Shown here piece by piece: positions 11,808-24,562 of a stretch of 64,000 nucleotides of DNA. The notes below the pieces were generated by a model. That model was not told where the DNA came from. It made no database searches and saw nothing but the letters and a program-made list of their open reading frames with translations. Each line of letters starts with the position of its first letter. Position 1 is the stretch's first letter. A program made the translations under genes and the position numbers. Source of the DNA: Liolophura sinensis (Eukaryota; Mollusca; Polyplacophora; Chitonida; Chitonidae); the NCBI RefSeq assembly GCF_032854445.1, contig NC_088303.1, positions 30,795,265 to 30,859,264 of the forward strand, written 5' to 3'.

Positions 11808-11823
11808 TGACGTCATGACGTCA
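11808..11823. promoter_or_regulatory. Two abutting CRE-type sites
   Basis: TGACGTCATGACGTCA, two perfect palindromic TGACGTCA octamers back to back. In animals this is the CREB/ATF binding motif. It lies 75 bases right of the palindrome; no promoter or gene is visible next to it. Confidence 0.4.
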
Positions 11824-12599
11824 TAATTCCTTTGACCGATAATGTAATGAAAAATAACGTTGTCAAGAGAAGGGGCGAAACGACATCGGATGTGCCCCTC
11901 CATTTCCTTAAACAATAGTTTTAATCGAACTCATATTAGTGAAACATTTCTGAGCATAAGGCATTTAACACAAATCAAATAACATAAAGTGACAATTTTG
12001 TATCGGTACGATAGCAGCAAGACCGTTTGATTGTACATCCACTGCTTAATCAGTATTTGCAGTGGTAAGCCAGTATATCAGTCAGTTGACAACCATTTCA
12101 TGTTTGGATTGTGTTGTGTTGCAAATATATACACGGTTAGGAAATACATATTTAGTAGGAAATTTCGCATTTTTGGAATTGGTATAAAATTGTTATTGAT
12201 ATATGCATATTTATGTTTTCGTAATACAATTAATAAACCCAGTCAGACTTATAGAGTTCTTTAGTGAAAGCTGCCGGATACATATAGGAGACAACATGCC
12301 GCGGCTTGGATGGCGATAAGGTCATTCACCATGACCGAAACAAAACAAATAAAGTACACCGAAATCTGTACAAAGCGCACGTTGTTTACTGTTGTGGATC
12401 GATTTAACACCACAGCGTGGAGAAAACATTAGTGATTCCAATACAAACAATAGTCGTTAACAACGATGCATATGAAATATTCCTTGTCACCAAAATGAGT
12501 TGATTCAATCCTACCACTAAACAGTTAGCACATGGAATGAGGTGGTCGTCTTCAAATCCGTGGCATTATGGTCTTTGGCATCCTAAGTAGGTTTAGAAA
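11824..12599. other. No recognisable gene
   Basis: AT-rich; only short ORFs (for example 12031-12264 plus). Nothing recognised. Confidence 0.5.
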
Positions 12600-13045
12600 G
12601 CAAACCCATTGTTGTTCTTGATGTACCGCCAGCCACATTCAATCAAAATCGCCATAGAAAAACCATATTTTCTAACTAATGGCACCGAACGTATTTAGTT
12701 GTTCAATAAATATAACTCCGATAATGGCTGCTTTTTATATAAGAAAATTATTTGGATGTAAAACATCTTTTTGCAATGGTAAATTAAAACACGAGGTCAG
12801 TTTCTTTCACAACAACAATCTGGATTTCTCCATCAACAGAGTTAAACACATTCTCTGGCGTATAAATAACTGTGCTTTGGCATGTCGCCTCTTTACAGCT
12901 CTTGAGGCTTGTGGTAAAGCCTCATAAAGGTGTTGTAAAGGTGTCGTAAAGGTGTCGTAAAGCGGATAGAGGAGCCCATTCAATTACACTGTAGCTCCAG
13001 TGGTACAGTAAATTCTAGCCCAAAGGTATTGACTACTGGAGAAAG
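12600..13045 (+). repeat. Diverged third copy of a module from the 22/28 kb duplication
   Basis: Aligns by eye, with gaps, to 22090-22490 and 28395-28770. Shared landmarks are ttttctaactaat, ctccatcaacagagtt (ctccgtcaacagagtt in the others) and the right end cattcaattac...agctccagtggtacag. It is much more diverged than the other two copies are from each other. Inside it, 12926-12962 has a 12-base tandem (aaaggtgtcgta) repeated about three times. An 82-codon ORF (12679-12927) covers part of it and resembles the 28.4 kb ORF near its C-terminus, but the 22 kb copy is interrupted by stops. Confidence 0.6.
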
Positions 13046-13189
13046 CATTGTACACACGCCAAAGTGTATGGCGAAGGGGAGTCATCCGAATCAACTTCGC
13101 AAAAACTTTGTCTTCCTAATTCCATTTCCAAACTTCATCAATTTTTGACTTGATCAAACAAATCGGAATGCATTTTACACATGTATATT

Positions 13190-13345
13190 GTTATGTAAAA
13201 GAACAAACAACGTGGAGAATAAAACCAGAGTAGTGACGACAGTGTGATAATTGGCAAATAGTCACACGTATCACCAGTGAAATTCGGCCTCATGTCAATT
13301 TACTACGGCCAGGGTTTTATTCTGAGTTCTCATGTAAGTGCCTAA
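13190..13345 (-). repeat. Dispersed repeat, unnamed family of about 130 bp (copy 1)
   Basis: On the minus strand this reads gtaaattgacatgaggccga, ttcactggtgatacgtgtga and cacactgtcgtcactactct. Related sequence occurs at about 17.23, 25.64, 32.39 and 62.39 kb. No terminal structure was found. Confidence 0.5.
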
Positions 13346-14899
13346 AAAACTAACAACGTACAAGAAATGCCCTCTAGCACCATGACTTAAGCAGAATTAG
13401 TCATAAAAATGCTGTGTTGTTAGTTGCAATTTATTAAACGTCACTTTTCTAGAATTAATCAAAAGACTGTGGTATCATCATATTTCATATAGATCAATTG
13501 CACCCCAAGGATTAAATGTTACTGGAGGTTACTTACTAAAATTCTGGCAACTTATTTTCATAAAGGGCGATGAAATTATTTGCCCTAAGACCTCGAGGAT
13601 TTCTACACCCAAAAGAATTCGATTGCCATCATATCACTGAGGACCATAAAAATGCTGACCAAACTTTTTATAAGGCTTCCGTTAATAATTTAGAGCAGGT
13701 TCGTGTTTCTAAAGATTTCGTGTTTCTCACCGATTTCTTAAGGCTAAGAAATGCTCTTCTATGTGAATATTCGTTTCAAGCATTTTGTCAAAACACCAAT
13801 GCGTATTAAACGTATGAAACATGATTCAAAAAAGATTTTCAGCGTTTGGAAGGTAATAAAAATATAATTACCTCACGCAGCATAACTAATAAGCTAATGG
13901 AAACAAGGTTTTAGAGAGCTTCCTATGGGGATTGTTCTTCAGAATTTTAGCATACAAAAAGAAATAGCTAGCGAAAATCATATTGCCTTTTTCCCCCTAG
14001 GCCAAAACCTACAATCGACCATTTAGTATTAATGAGCTTAAAACTGTACTTTAAGTGGCACATGGCACTGCGTGGCACACTGAAGTGGCACACGGCACTA
14101 CTTGTGAGATTGATCAGGCTTACAATCTCGTGATCTCGTGGTCGTGATTTGTTTGCCACAAATTATTTTGCATAATTTTTGATTTGTCTATTTTTACCAT
14201 CACTGCAGTGAGCCAATCACTCTGGGCAGAGTATACAGACAATTGTCACATAACACTATCCCTGTTTGCGCACATCTATAGTTCATCTAATATACTGAGA
14301 TGTCGATCCATTTATCATCATCCTTAATTGCCGTATTCACGTTATGAATTGATCAATAATGATTACAGTCGATTTTTGTTAGTGGGAAAAGGCCTTCGAT
14401 ACCACGTAGAAATAGTGTACATGTACTTCGAAGACTCTTTCAATAGAGGGCATTAAATATCGACTACTATTACTCTTCTAGAGAAGTTTATGTCCTTTTA
14501 CGCTATGCTTGGGATGGACAAGGCAGAAATTGTTCTACGCAGTTGTTAAGCAATAAAACCTTGAGTTTAAGGATCTTTGCATGCTGATATTTTTTTATAT
14601 GACGCTACTAACGTGAACCACACATAAAACAGATGGACGTTTTTGTCAGTGACGTCAAAACATGAGTAGGTGGAAACAAGGTGGAGTTTCAAGGTCTAAT
14701 ACCTATAACAGGAAACTTCATCTTGGTCCAAAGCGTATATGCAATTTATGATGAAGCGGTCAGTATTGTTGGTGAAGCATACTTTGTCGCTTAAATTTAA
14801 TGTTAAATTTTCGGGCATAATCCTCAATAAATGTTTTGTAATTAATCAATGATCTTCGATTCTTTCGGTCTATATTGAACTTTGGATCATACATTTTTT
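13346..14899. other. No recognisable gene
   Basis: An unrecognised 79-codon ORF (13570-13809 plus) and otherwise AT-rich sequence. Short GGCAC repeats occur at 14057-14100. Confidence 0.45.
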
Positions 14900-15103
14900 G
14901 CTGCACTGCGATGAAATGGCATTTTAAATGATAGATACCGCAATGAAATGGTATTTTTAAATGATGTGCACCGCGGTCAAATTATATTTTTAAATGATGA
15001 ACACTGCAGTGAAATGGTATTTTTAAATGACACCGCAGTGATCTGCTGTTTTTAAAAGATGTACTGCAATGAAATGGTATTTTGAAATTATGAACATTGC
15101 TGG
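14900..15103. repeat. Degenerate minisatellite, about 36-bp unit, about 6 copies
   Basis: Repeats of the form caccgcagtgaaatggta followed by tttttaaatgatg, with substitutions and small length changes between copies. The degeneracy implies an old array. Confidence 0.8.
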
Positions 15104-15870
15104 TTTCTTGTTAGGGACCAAAAGACATCGTTCAGAATAAGGAGATACTAAGATTTGTTGTGTCGAAACCAAGGTCAACAATGCCTGTTATAAACGTATA
15201 TATGTTACAGTTAATCTCTGGAAGCAGCCTTTTGACGTCATGCCCAAAAATTCATGCATTTCATATAAGCCTGAAGTCTATGACTAGCAGGCATATGAAA
15301 TGACTGAAAAATAATCCCGTTTTAGTACACAAGATGTCCGGTTTTACAATAAACCAAGCATTTTTGTGACAGGTTAATATTTCAGGCTAAATCTCTTTAT
15401 ATCCAACTAGTAGCTTGGAAATAAAGCTTCAGTTAAAAGCTACAATCAGATTTGAGAGTCACGCGTTGTAAAGGGTTCAAGGAAACCAGCCCCCTTTCAG
15501 AGTTATGTCAGCTTGTATTAAGCCATTTAGTATACCACAGAACAGGGTCATTTGAAGCCACAGACAGGTTTCGATGAAGCCATTCACATTTGTGTGAGCT
15601 TAATATCAGAGGATTAGGGAGTCACCTATATTATGTCACCCCCGAGGCTATTAAATTTACCGACAGTTTTTGATTTATTCAGCTCTGTATAGATGATTAC
15701 AAATATGTGTAATTATTAAATAGGTATATCATATGAGGGAAAATTTGAAACATAATGCCTGTAAAAAAGGTCTTATCTGTAAAGAAGACTAGTTTATATG
15801 GCTTCTCAAATTGAACCCCTTTTCTTGCAGAGAAAACTGTGATATATAGTGTCTCGCTTTAAAGCCATGT
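15104..15870. other. No recognisable gene
   Basis: Nothing recognised; no long ORF. Confidence 0.5.
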
Positions 15871-16113
15871 AGAAGCCTCTGTGGTCTGGTGATTAGCAAG
15901 CTATAGCAGCACAATGGCCCAGGAGCCGTTCACCAATGCGATTGTGTGAGTTCAAATCCAGTCCATTCTGGCTTTCTATTCTGTGGTAAGTGGAAAAATC
16001 TTACAGCAACCTACTAACGGTCGTGAGTTTCCCCCGGGCTCTGCCCGCTTTCGTACAAGTGAAATATTATTGAGTTCGGTGTAAAACACCAATCAAATAT
16101 ATAAACAAACAAA
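15871..16113 (+). mobile_element. Family 1 SINE, diverged full length
   Basis: Head gcctctgtggtctggtgatt, B-box-like gagttcaaatccag, cccccgggctctgcccg, and the end gtaaaacaccaatcaaat. The segment that normally reads caccataatgctggccgcc is deleted. Confidence 0.85.
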
Positions 16114-17224
16114 TTGAAGCCTTGTGACAATAGTGAATTTTATCTTAAAAGAATTTCTTGTTGCCGTGTAGCAGTTACAGCGCAGTGGCAGTAGTATCAT
16201 TCACCGAGAATATGTTGATAATTGACGATTAAAGAAGATGGCTTATTTCCAAAAGGTACATTTTCTTTGAATGGTAGAGTGTCATACTTTACAGATTATC
16301 ACCTGTCCAAAGTAGACATGATTGACAGTCTCTGTGTAGACTATTTTGGTAGAATAGCAAATCTCTGAATGCCTGGCCACAGAAAATTAATTAACTTTCT
16401 ACGCAGAAAACGTATATCTGCTCAGAGTGGAGGGGTGATAAGGTATTTGGTAAGGCCAACATTTCCAGAAATTATATATTGAAAGTGTATTTTACACATA
16501 TTTCCAGTGATCTCTTATTGTTTTAAAATAGAAACAGGTGACTCATATCATCTTCAGGGAAAGTGTAAGAGCGAGATCACCAACTGTAACACGACGGTCT
16601 AAATGGATTTATCCTTACTTCCTTTAGCAGATTATTATCCCTTTGATGTCTTGGCGGGGTTTATCACTCTTTAAGGTGATACTTTTTCCAAAATTGTTTC
16701 CAAGAAAGCCTATTACCGCACACGAATCCGAGATGTCTGGGAACAGTTCGATGCTTCTAAACTTCAAAGAGCCTTTGATAAAAATTACCACAAATTTTAA
16801 TTGGAAAACCAGATTTGCCAGCGTCTGCTAATTTCTTTCTGGTTGTTATAGCCCTTTGAAAGAATAAATAATAATGATATACAGTGCATAATACAAGAGT
16901 TGTGTCCCCTTATATAAGAAAGCTGTGCCTTGTTCACTAGGCGCACTATTTGGCTAATTACAAAAAATTGTGTCACTAAGTATTAAGTAATAGGCACAAA
17001 GTTATTAACTTAGTCCAAAAATTCGGCCACATCTATCCATGAGTGTGCTTAATCTATAAGTTTCCTAACAGTGAAAACAATGTGACGATTTATTAAAACA
17101 CAATACTAAGTTTAGCCAAACTAATCTGAATGTCTGCATTTACATAAATTAGTCTTAACCTGTTCGCTTAATGCTCTGAAAAGAATTAATAGAAAAACAC
17201 AGGACGCAAAAGTGCAAACATAGA
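16114..17224. other. No recognisable gene
   Basis: AT-rich; a 62-codon ORF at 16643-16831 has no support. Confidence 0.5.
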
Positions 17225-17345
17225 TGTACGTTCTATGTAAGTGGTTTGAGTTAAATTGAAAAGAAACCAGATTTCACTGGCTACGTGTGCGAACCATTTA
17301 CCAAATATTCTACTGTCTTCACTGCTCTGGGTTAACGCTCAGTGC
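17225..17345 (+). repeat. Dispersed repeat, unnamed family (copy 2)
   Basis: Contains agatttcactggctacgtg and ctgtcttcactgctctgg, matching the copies at 13.2 kb (inverted) and 25.64 kb. Confidence 0.5.
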
Positions 17346-17367
17346 TGTTGCCTTTTTCTGTTGTGAG

Positions 17368-17690
17368 TGAGTGAGGGAGTGCTTGGGGTTTAACGTCGTA
17401 CTTAACAATTTTTCAGTCATATGACGACGAAGGAATCCTTAGAGTGCAAGAAGGGTTTCCACCCCTCTTTTATCTAGTGCTGCTTCAACACGGCGCCTTA
17501 CCGGAGGTAAGTAAGCCAACCCGCCCGAGCCATTATGCTGATGCAGGTCAACCAGTCGTTGCACTATCAACTTCTTGCTTACAACTTCCTCTTTTAAGGT
17601 CTTAGATGTGACTCGATCCAGGATCGACCCTGAATCTACCGCTCCCGATGCGGACGCTCTAACAACTGTGCTACAGGGGCCGGTCCTTTT
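17368..17690 (-). mobile_element. tRNA-derived SINE, family 2
   Basis: On the minus strand the head begins gcccctgtagcacagttgtt and carries a clear B-box (gggtcgatcctgg); the body ends in the 'gtttaacgtcgtact' region on the plus-strand left side. The same element occurs at 41548-41886 with matching landmarks ttttcagtcatatgacga, aaggaatccttagagtgc and cttttatctagtgctgctt. The head can be folded like a tRNA, but the sequence has decayed, so this is not a tRNA gene. Confidence 0.88.
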
Positions 17691-17897
17691 CTGTTGTATT
17701 ACTGCATAAGCCAGGATGCTGCTGATGGGCTTATCATTTCCAAAGCCCGCTCATATTTTCATTGTTATCATGTGATTGTATATTACATGTGATAATAATA
17801 CAACATTTTAAATCATTCAAGACCCATGATGTGAAATGAATTGCAATTAACATCACTGCATTTTTTTTACATAATTCTAATTAAGCCCATTAGTCCG

Positions 17898-17965
17898 ACC
17901 ATGATATAAGTGAAATTTTCTTCAGCACTGCGTAAAACACCAATCAATTAAAAGAAATAAATAAC
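17898..17965 (+). mobile_element. Family 1 SINE 3' end fragment
   Basis: Only the tail is present: ataagtgaaattttcttcag, gcgtaaaacaccaatcaatt, ending in aaataaataa. Confidence 0.7.
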
Positions 17966-20869
17966 TTAAGCCCATTTATAAATTGCTACGTTACAGTTTA
18001 GAAGAATAAGATTGGCTAACATATTTGCCACAGTATATGGCACACGGCGGTCGCTATTCATGTTCTACTCTTTAAGGTGTTGTCTTCTCTTCTGTGAACC
18101 TCTGGGTAGATGACATTGATCGTAGCTTCAGCTGTACTGTTCAATACACAGAATGAGCTTAATAGCCTGTATAAGCCGGTTGTAGCCCCATAGCGTCAGA
18201 TAATACTCTGCTGTTACGTTTCAGTGAATGTGATCTGTTTGCTGTAAGCCGCATTCGCATGCGCGATAGGAATTGTCGTATCGACTAATCGAATCAGAGA
18301 AATGGAATGAAAGCAGTACAAGTGTATTTCATAAGCCGCGTTCAGACGATGCGATTTATTCTAATGGCACTATTGCAGGGAAAATCGCATGTACCAATTT
18401 CATTCAACTAGTCGTATTCGACGTGTCGACTCAACTATCGCAGAATGGGAACTCAGATTAGCCAGTACAACTGTACAAACAGCGACGTACTAATATAATG
18501 TTCGTTATTCGGTCGATGTTTACAGCTTTCAAAGAAAGGTGTCAACAAATATGGCTATAATGTGCACTTGAACCACTGAACATTTGCCACTAGAAACTTT
18601 GTCATTTCACACACCACCGGAATTCTGCAGATTTCTCGGCATTGTTACACACGACAGAACCATTCGTTGACGGATATAATCTGTTCGTCTGTTGGACAGT
18701 CCCTAAGTTGCCGGGACGATCAAATTTTTTACAAATTTTTTGACAGGGTGGTTAACTAAAGGCGACATCGACCCTTTGCTGGATGTCGGAGCAGTTGGAC
18801 GATTTGACACCTGTCACTGGTGGATGCAGTGAATGAAACACTCCAAATACGCCTTTGTCTTGTTGGCATGTATACGGACATACATTGCATATCTTTGGAG
18901 TAGACAATCCATTTTAGGGTTTGTGTGACATATTAACTACTAATTGTTTTGACACTTACTGTCAAGCGCCACGGTGACACATCGACAAACATACAAAACA
19001 GAGCATCTAGTAAAGTTTTTTATCTATCTCCTTTTTGTCCAACAAAAATGTCAAGAGGGCATCTCGACCGAGATGAAATGTCACCTGGTGTCAAGGAAAT
19101 AAGTTGATTTGGGAACATTTTGCAATAGCGCTTTTTCTTTTGGCACAGATGGTGATCAGCGTCTAGTACTTTAAGTATTTCACAAATCCCTTGGTATACC
19201 TGTCAGCGTATCTTCATCTTGAAGAGAAAATCTGTAGGTTGCTGTCGGCATGTTGACGGGAAACTGAGAAGCCTAGAATGAGACTGATTCGAATGTGTTG
19301 TTGATGACTCGGTGCACATCATCTTCATAATGCTCTCTGCATGCGCATTTACGTTCCATAAGTCTTTTTGTTGGTTGAAATATTTATGTGAAAATAACAT
19401 TTTAATATGCCGCCATTTTTAGCCAAAGTTACACGGTGTGGAAGTCAAAACGTCAGGAACCATAAATTCATCTGTCACTAGAATACGCAATATTTTTGAG
19501 GAGTACATTCCAACGATTTTGCAGTTCGCTAGGCCGTAGTGACATAAAGTGGTCGACAGCCCTGTTGTGGCCGTTTGTGTAGTTTAAAGTTCATTGTATC
19601 TAAGCGTGGAAACACTGGGACATTCGCATACCACCCCTCAACTAAGATGGGCGTTCCAGGTTAATAATCGCAAGGCCAATTCCCAAAACGACGTTTAACT
19701 CAAACTACCAAAGAACTAAGAAAGCATATAAGTATATAGACCATTTGTCTTCCATCAATATGGTGTACACATTAGATGTGAAATTTCGTTAGTAAACTGC
19801 AGAAGGTGGATGATTTACCATTTCCACCCATAAATCCTACCGACGACGTTCATAAGTGAAAAAGTGAAATGAGTATGAGTAAACTACAATCAAGTAAATA
19901 AATAAAAGTTTTATTCAACTGAATGTACATACATGTAGATGACCATGTTGCAGTTGATGAGTTCTCCGTGTCCTGCTCCTCATTGTTTGGGATGATAGCT
20001 CAAGTCCATTGTTTTCTGTGTTGACCTTGTGGGCATAAGGCATTTGCCGTACATTGGAGTTTCACTCAATGTGACAATCGTACCGTACTGCAAGGGGAAA
20101 TCGGAGCCCGAAAGAGACCAAAAATCATAGCCTATTGCCACGAGTCTCTACACATGTAGCATGAAACCGGACATTTGTAGTGTAAAACTGGAAGAAACAA
20201 CAAAGTGAACATTCTCTACATATTTGTGAAATGCTTTTTCATCAGACAGATATGGTGCAAACTGAGATCAGGCTTTCCCCAGATTTGTATCTACGAGTGG
20301 CTTTATTATTTCGCTGCACGAAAGTCAGCCATCTGTTCTCATTACAACAGAATACCAAATGCTACCAAACGCCCGTTGAGGGATCCAACATCGATTTGTG
20401 ACCACATGAAGGTTTTTCTCCAGAGAGGAAATGTGACACACCACATGCGGAATAACATTATTTACGATTTACGAAGTGCAGCTCTGGTTACTAGCGCTTT
20501 TAACCATGTGTTGTTCTTCAGTACAAGTATAACGTCTTGAAATACAAAAGACAGGCAGTGGTGGTAGAGGAATTGAAAAGGAACATCTCGATCTATGACA
20601 GAGGTATACAGTGGTACCTCATCCCATCGATAGTACATTGAAATCCGAAAGATCATGTGAAATTTGATGTATCAATATACTTCTATGTAAATGTGTTTAA
20701 TATGTTGTAGAAAACGAATTAAATTCCTTTCTTTATTTGTCGGCGTTATAAAGGGCTAATATATGTAACATTCACCTCTTTGGAGATTACTGGGTCTACC
20801 CGAATCATATTTTAGTTGAAGCATCATGTTAAAACATGGCATTGTAAACTCTTTTTACAACAGGCAATT
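17966..20869. other. No recognisable gene
   Basis: A CpG-containing stretch at about 18250-18480 has repeated short motifs (ataagccgcgttc, taagccgcattcg; gtcgtatcgact, gtcgtattcgac) that suggest an old inverted repeat, but arms could not be delimited. ORFs at 19203-19400 (minus) and 20205-20540 (plus) were not recognised. Confidence 0.4.
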
Positions 20870-20880
20870 ATCAGAACAGA

Positions 20881-21107
20881 TATGACCCAGGAGCCTCTCA
20901 TCAATGCGGTCGCTGTGAGTTCAAGTCCAGCTCATACTGGCTTCCTCTCCGGTCGTAAGTGGGAAGGTCTTCCAGCAACCTGCGGATGGTGGTGAGTTTC
21001 CCCCGGGCTCTGCCCGGTTTCCTGACACCATAATGCTGGCCGCCCTCGTATAAGTGAAATATTCTTGTGTACGGCGTAAAACACTAATCAAATAAATGAA
21101 TAAATAA
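20881..21107 (+). mobile_element. Family 1 SINE, truncated inside the tRNA head
   Basis: Begins at atgacccaggagcctctc, so the A-box is missing but the B-box-like gagttcaagtccagc is retained. A flanking repeat (atcagaacaga at 20870-20880, atcagtacaga at 21108-21118) gives its boundaries. Confidence 0.88.
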
Positions 21108-21157
21108 ATCAGTACAGAAAAAGAACAAACATCTTTAAAGGAGAAGAAAATGATGCC

Positions 21158-21560
21158 AAACTCACGCAAAACAGCGCGAAAATTTATTTGAAAATACGGT
21201 CTTTTATAGTTCTTTCTATGTTTTCTTTCAGGAGAAAGGGTGTGTAAAAATATTTTTGTATGGTGGGTATTTACGACCATCTCTTGGTATATATCGTCTT
21301 TGCATTATAATGTTGTAAATAAGGATATGATACATGTCAAATAATTATATTTTAATTTAAAAAGATTAAATTCTACCATAAAAGTATAAATATTAAATAT
21401 GTGTTTACATCTTCAATTAGAACATTATCATGCAGAGGGAGTATATACCTTGGTTTGGTAATAAATATACACCATACAAAAATCCTTTTCAAAGGTCTTT
21501 TTCTCATTAAATAAAAATGGAAGAAAAATAGTTGAGACCATATTCATAATTATCCTTTTA
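21158..21560. repeat. Foldback pair of a dispersed repeat
   Basis: A segment at about 21158-21312 (minus) and a second at about 21415-21560 (plus) are inverted relatives. Shared landmarks are atatatacc, ccatacaaaaat and ttttctcctgaaagaaa (variants). A third copy lies at 63345-63475. Translation of the minus copy (ERKHRKNYKRPYFQINF) resembles the 63 kb copy (ERKNRKKIIFKTIFITIF). This may reflect an old coding source or only the shared DNA. Confidence 0.55.
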
Positions 21561-21719
21561 AACTGTTTTATCTGATCGTCATGTATTTGTTACGCCTTCT
21601 CCAGATTTAGCAATCTACAGTGGACAAAACCATCTTTACTTTCAACACTGAGGTTTAAATACAAATATTAGTACAAATGACACGCAAGACTTGCGTGACT
21701 AATACTGGTTAATACAATT

Positions 21720-21945
21720 TCATTTGATTTGATTTTGGATTTGATTTGATTAGTGGTTTACGCAGTACTCAAGAATATTTCACTTTCACTCGGAAACCGG
21801 GCAATGCCGCGGAAATCCACGACCATCCTCAAGGTTGTTGACAGACCTACCCGGATACGACCGGAGAGGAAACCAGCATGGGCTGGACTTGAACTCATAG
21901 CGAGTGCATTAGTGAGAGGCGCCAGCGTCATTGCACTACATATAT
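21720..21945 (-). mobile_element. Family 1 SINE, in duplication copy 1
   Basis: Minus orientation; tail made of ttgatt repeats in place of the usual aaata repeats. Shared with 28060-28250, so it inserted before the duplication. The region after the B-box is diverged. Confidence 0.8.
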
Positions 21946-22089
21946 CTGTAACCTTTCTTGCTAATAGGTAATGATATTCAAACTTTGATGCGGCAGAAAC
22001 ATTGTCGATGTGGCGTCAAGTCACAATCATTCATTTAAACATTTGACACGAAGTATTTGCTGACATTTACTGCCAAGCTTAGCAGGAGG

Positions 22090-22490
22090 TTTGTGAAGCA
22101 AGCGCATTGCTGCCATTGGTGTAATGCCAAGTATATTTAATAAAAATCACTCCAGAGAAGCCAAATTTTCTAACTAATTGCTCACATGGAATTTAGAGGC
22201 TCGAAAACTACAGCGACAACAACTGTTTCATTCCAAGCAGTTGTTTAGATATCAATATCTTTTCGCGATGGCAAAGTAAAAAATGATGACAGCTCTTTTT
22301 ATATGGCAACATCGTGGAATCCTCCGTCAACAGAGTTTAAAAACCTTTCGAGTATCATAAAAAACATGTTAGTCTGGCATTAGAACAATTTACAACTCTT
22401 GGCGCCTGAGGTAAAACCTCGTAAAAACTAATAAAATGGTCTGAAAGGGCTATTCAATTACAGCGCAGCTCCAGTGGTACAGCCAAATGT
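22090..22490 (+). repeat. Module shared by three loci (copy in duplication unit 1)
   Basis: Matches 28395-28770 closely and 12600-13045 more distantly. It ends with attacagcgcagctccagtg. No continuous ORF survives in this copy. Confidence 0.65.
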
Positions 22491-23064
22491 ATCATAGAGA
22501 TGATGGCCGTCAACATGTGTTCTATGGATTCACATTTTTATTGTGCATACGACAGTTTCGAATCTACAAAACGACAGCAATTTTGGACGTTTTTATTCCA
22601 AAAATCAACCAACCATTAATGTCAAGAAGAAAATTCGTTATACCATTTCCTGGTGGTATGGTGTGGGGAACCACAGGAATTGTTTACAAATGTAACAGCA
22701 AATTTGCTGAAAGAAGTGTATACTGAGAGTGTGCACTGCAATGTTTTTGCAAAATAATCAGGTAAATCCACAAAAATGTACAAATCCATAAAAACCGTTA
22801 TTGTGAGAAAGAAATACCACTACAAGAGTTTATTTAAAATGTAAAATAAATGTAATTCCCGGCCTGTTTTAAACCCATGGCGGTTGATAGAGGTTTCCAC
22901 AATGTACACGTATCACGAGATTTCAGATTACAGTGTGCTGGAAGTCTATCTATAACCATTCGTGTCGCGATAAGGTTGACGCTATAAACGTTGATACCAT
23001 CATTTATAAATGAGGGATAAGCCCATCCTCCCGTGACATATATCACAGCGTTAATTCTTGAAGA

Positions 23065-23185
23065 AATGCAGATGGTAGTGGTTTTCCCCCGGGTTTCCTC
23101 CGGTTTCAATCCACCGTATTGCTGGCCGCCGTCGTGTAAGAGAAATATTCTTGAGTACGGCGTAAAGCACCAATCAAATATTCTT
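23065..23185 (+). mobile_element. Family 1 SINE 3' fragment
   Basis: Starts at cagatggtagtgg and runs through ctggccgccgtcgtgtaag to gcaccaatcaaat. The same fragment is at 29785-29895 in copy 2. Confidence 0.75.
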
Positions 23186-23353
23186 AAAGATATGCTTAAA
23201 TTGAGGGCATCGGAAATCGGAAACCAGACATGACAAATATTTTATATCTGTCTAAGCTCTGAATTCACCAGAAATAAGCTGGATACAAAACTTGAATGGT
23301 ATAATTTGGTTAGGTTCATCTGAATTACGGAATATGCCTAGTTTTATTTAATT

Positions 23354-23606
23354 CTTTTTTGGATTGGTGTTTTACGCCGTACTCAAAAATATTTCACTCA
23401 TACGAAGGCCAGCATTATGATGGGCGGATACAGGGTAGAGCCCTGGGGAACCCACCACCATCCGCAGGTTGCTGTCAGACCTTCCCACATACGGCCCGAG
23501 AGGAAGCCAGCATGGCTGGACTTAAACTCACAGCAACCGCATTGGTGAGAGACTCCTGGGTCATTACGCTGGGCTAGGGCGCTAACCGACTGAGCCACAG
23601 AGTCCC
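23354..23606 (-). mobile_element. Family 1 SINE, full length, in duplication copy 1
   Basis: Runs from ggattggtgttttacgccgt to the inverted head ctaaccgactgagccacag. The counterpart is at 30055-30305, so it predates the duplication. Three ORFs on both strands here are SINE-derived. Confidence 0.9.
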
Positions 23607-24074
23607 TGAATATGCTTAGATAAATCTGTATTAATCTGTCTGTTCGATCGGATTTAAATCCTAATCTTTACTGAGAGCAATATGAACCCCTGAGATTTGT
23701 CGAGTTATACCTGAATTCATGAGGATATTTCAAGGTTTACAAGTTGGACATGGGAAGTTTTATCGGATTCTCAAGGTGCTCCCAAAGTGCTGACTATTGT
23801 GGTGAAATGTACATTTGCCTTTTTATTTACTTGTGTGCATACAGGCTGTAATACAGCTCTTCATAATGTCTATCCACGTTGGATGGTACAGCTCGAAAAT
23901 TCTTGAGTAGTTTGCGATCGTCACACACCAGTCAAACAGATAAAAAATCCATAAGGGTATCAACGTTTCCGCATATATTAACAGAGATTGTGTATTTACG
24001 TCAGGCGTCAAAACCACTTCTGCAAAGAATCATTGTATTGAATTCAAGGGCAAAAGAAAAATTCTTCTGGACAA

Positions 24075-24360
24075 CGTGTAGCTGTCGTCGGGTTATTGGA
24101 ATAAGATGCAAGGTAGCTCTTGCATCTAACTGAAGTGTAGCTTTCTCCGGTTCTTTGAATAAAGTGTAACTCTTGCCGGCTCATTTGCATAAAATATATT
24201 TATCGCGGCGTCGTGTGAATATAACATAGCTCTCCTCGGATCGTTCGAGTAAAGATGTATTGTGGTCGGATCATTTGAATAAAATGTTGATCTCGCTGCT
24301 TTATTCAAATAAGAGTTTGTTCTCGTCGGTTCATTTAAATAAAGTGTAGCTGTAGTCAAC
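24075..24360 (-). repeat. 30-bp minisatellite, in-frame decapeptide pattern
   Basis: About nine degenerate 30-bp units on the theme ggatcatttgaataaaatgt. Because the unit is a multiple of three, one minus-strand frame stays open (24126-24359) with a ten-residue rhythm such as LYSNDP, FYSNDP, FYANEP. Copy 2 (30770-31070) keeps the same open frame with unit changes. There is no signal peptide or start context, so coding is doubtful. The array ends in the hairpin gtgtagctg...cagctacac. Confidence 0.75.
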
Positions 24361-24562
24361 AGCTACACACTGTTGCTCTGGCGCTTTTGGGATCGAACTA
24401 CGACTATGAATTTGAATTCTATGCAACACTGGAAGCTGATGACTGCTTCAGCGTCTGCCATGGACCTACATATTACCAGTTTTACTGACTATTTACACAT
24501 TATTGCTTAAATGTTCCCATGACAACTGGTGTTTAAAATGGTTTCTCAAATGTGCCTTGCAG

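Noticed and set aside
11545-11810. Three overlapping ORFs over the palindrome, one with a signal-peptide-like start (MQICIVASALVLCGFIAVSA)
   Set aside because: The look-alike peptides on both strands follow from the inverted repeat itself; there is no splice or start support.
17620-17690. Possible tRNA gene on the minus strand
   Set aside because: It continues without a break into a SINE body that recurs at 41.5 kb.
18250-18480. Possible inverted-repeat DNA transposon
   Set aside because: Short motifs recur, but no consistent arms or target duplication could be drawn.
22487-22726. 79-codon ORF in duplication copy 1
   Set aside because: The equivalent frame in copy 2 has an early stop, so it is not conserved.
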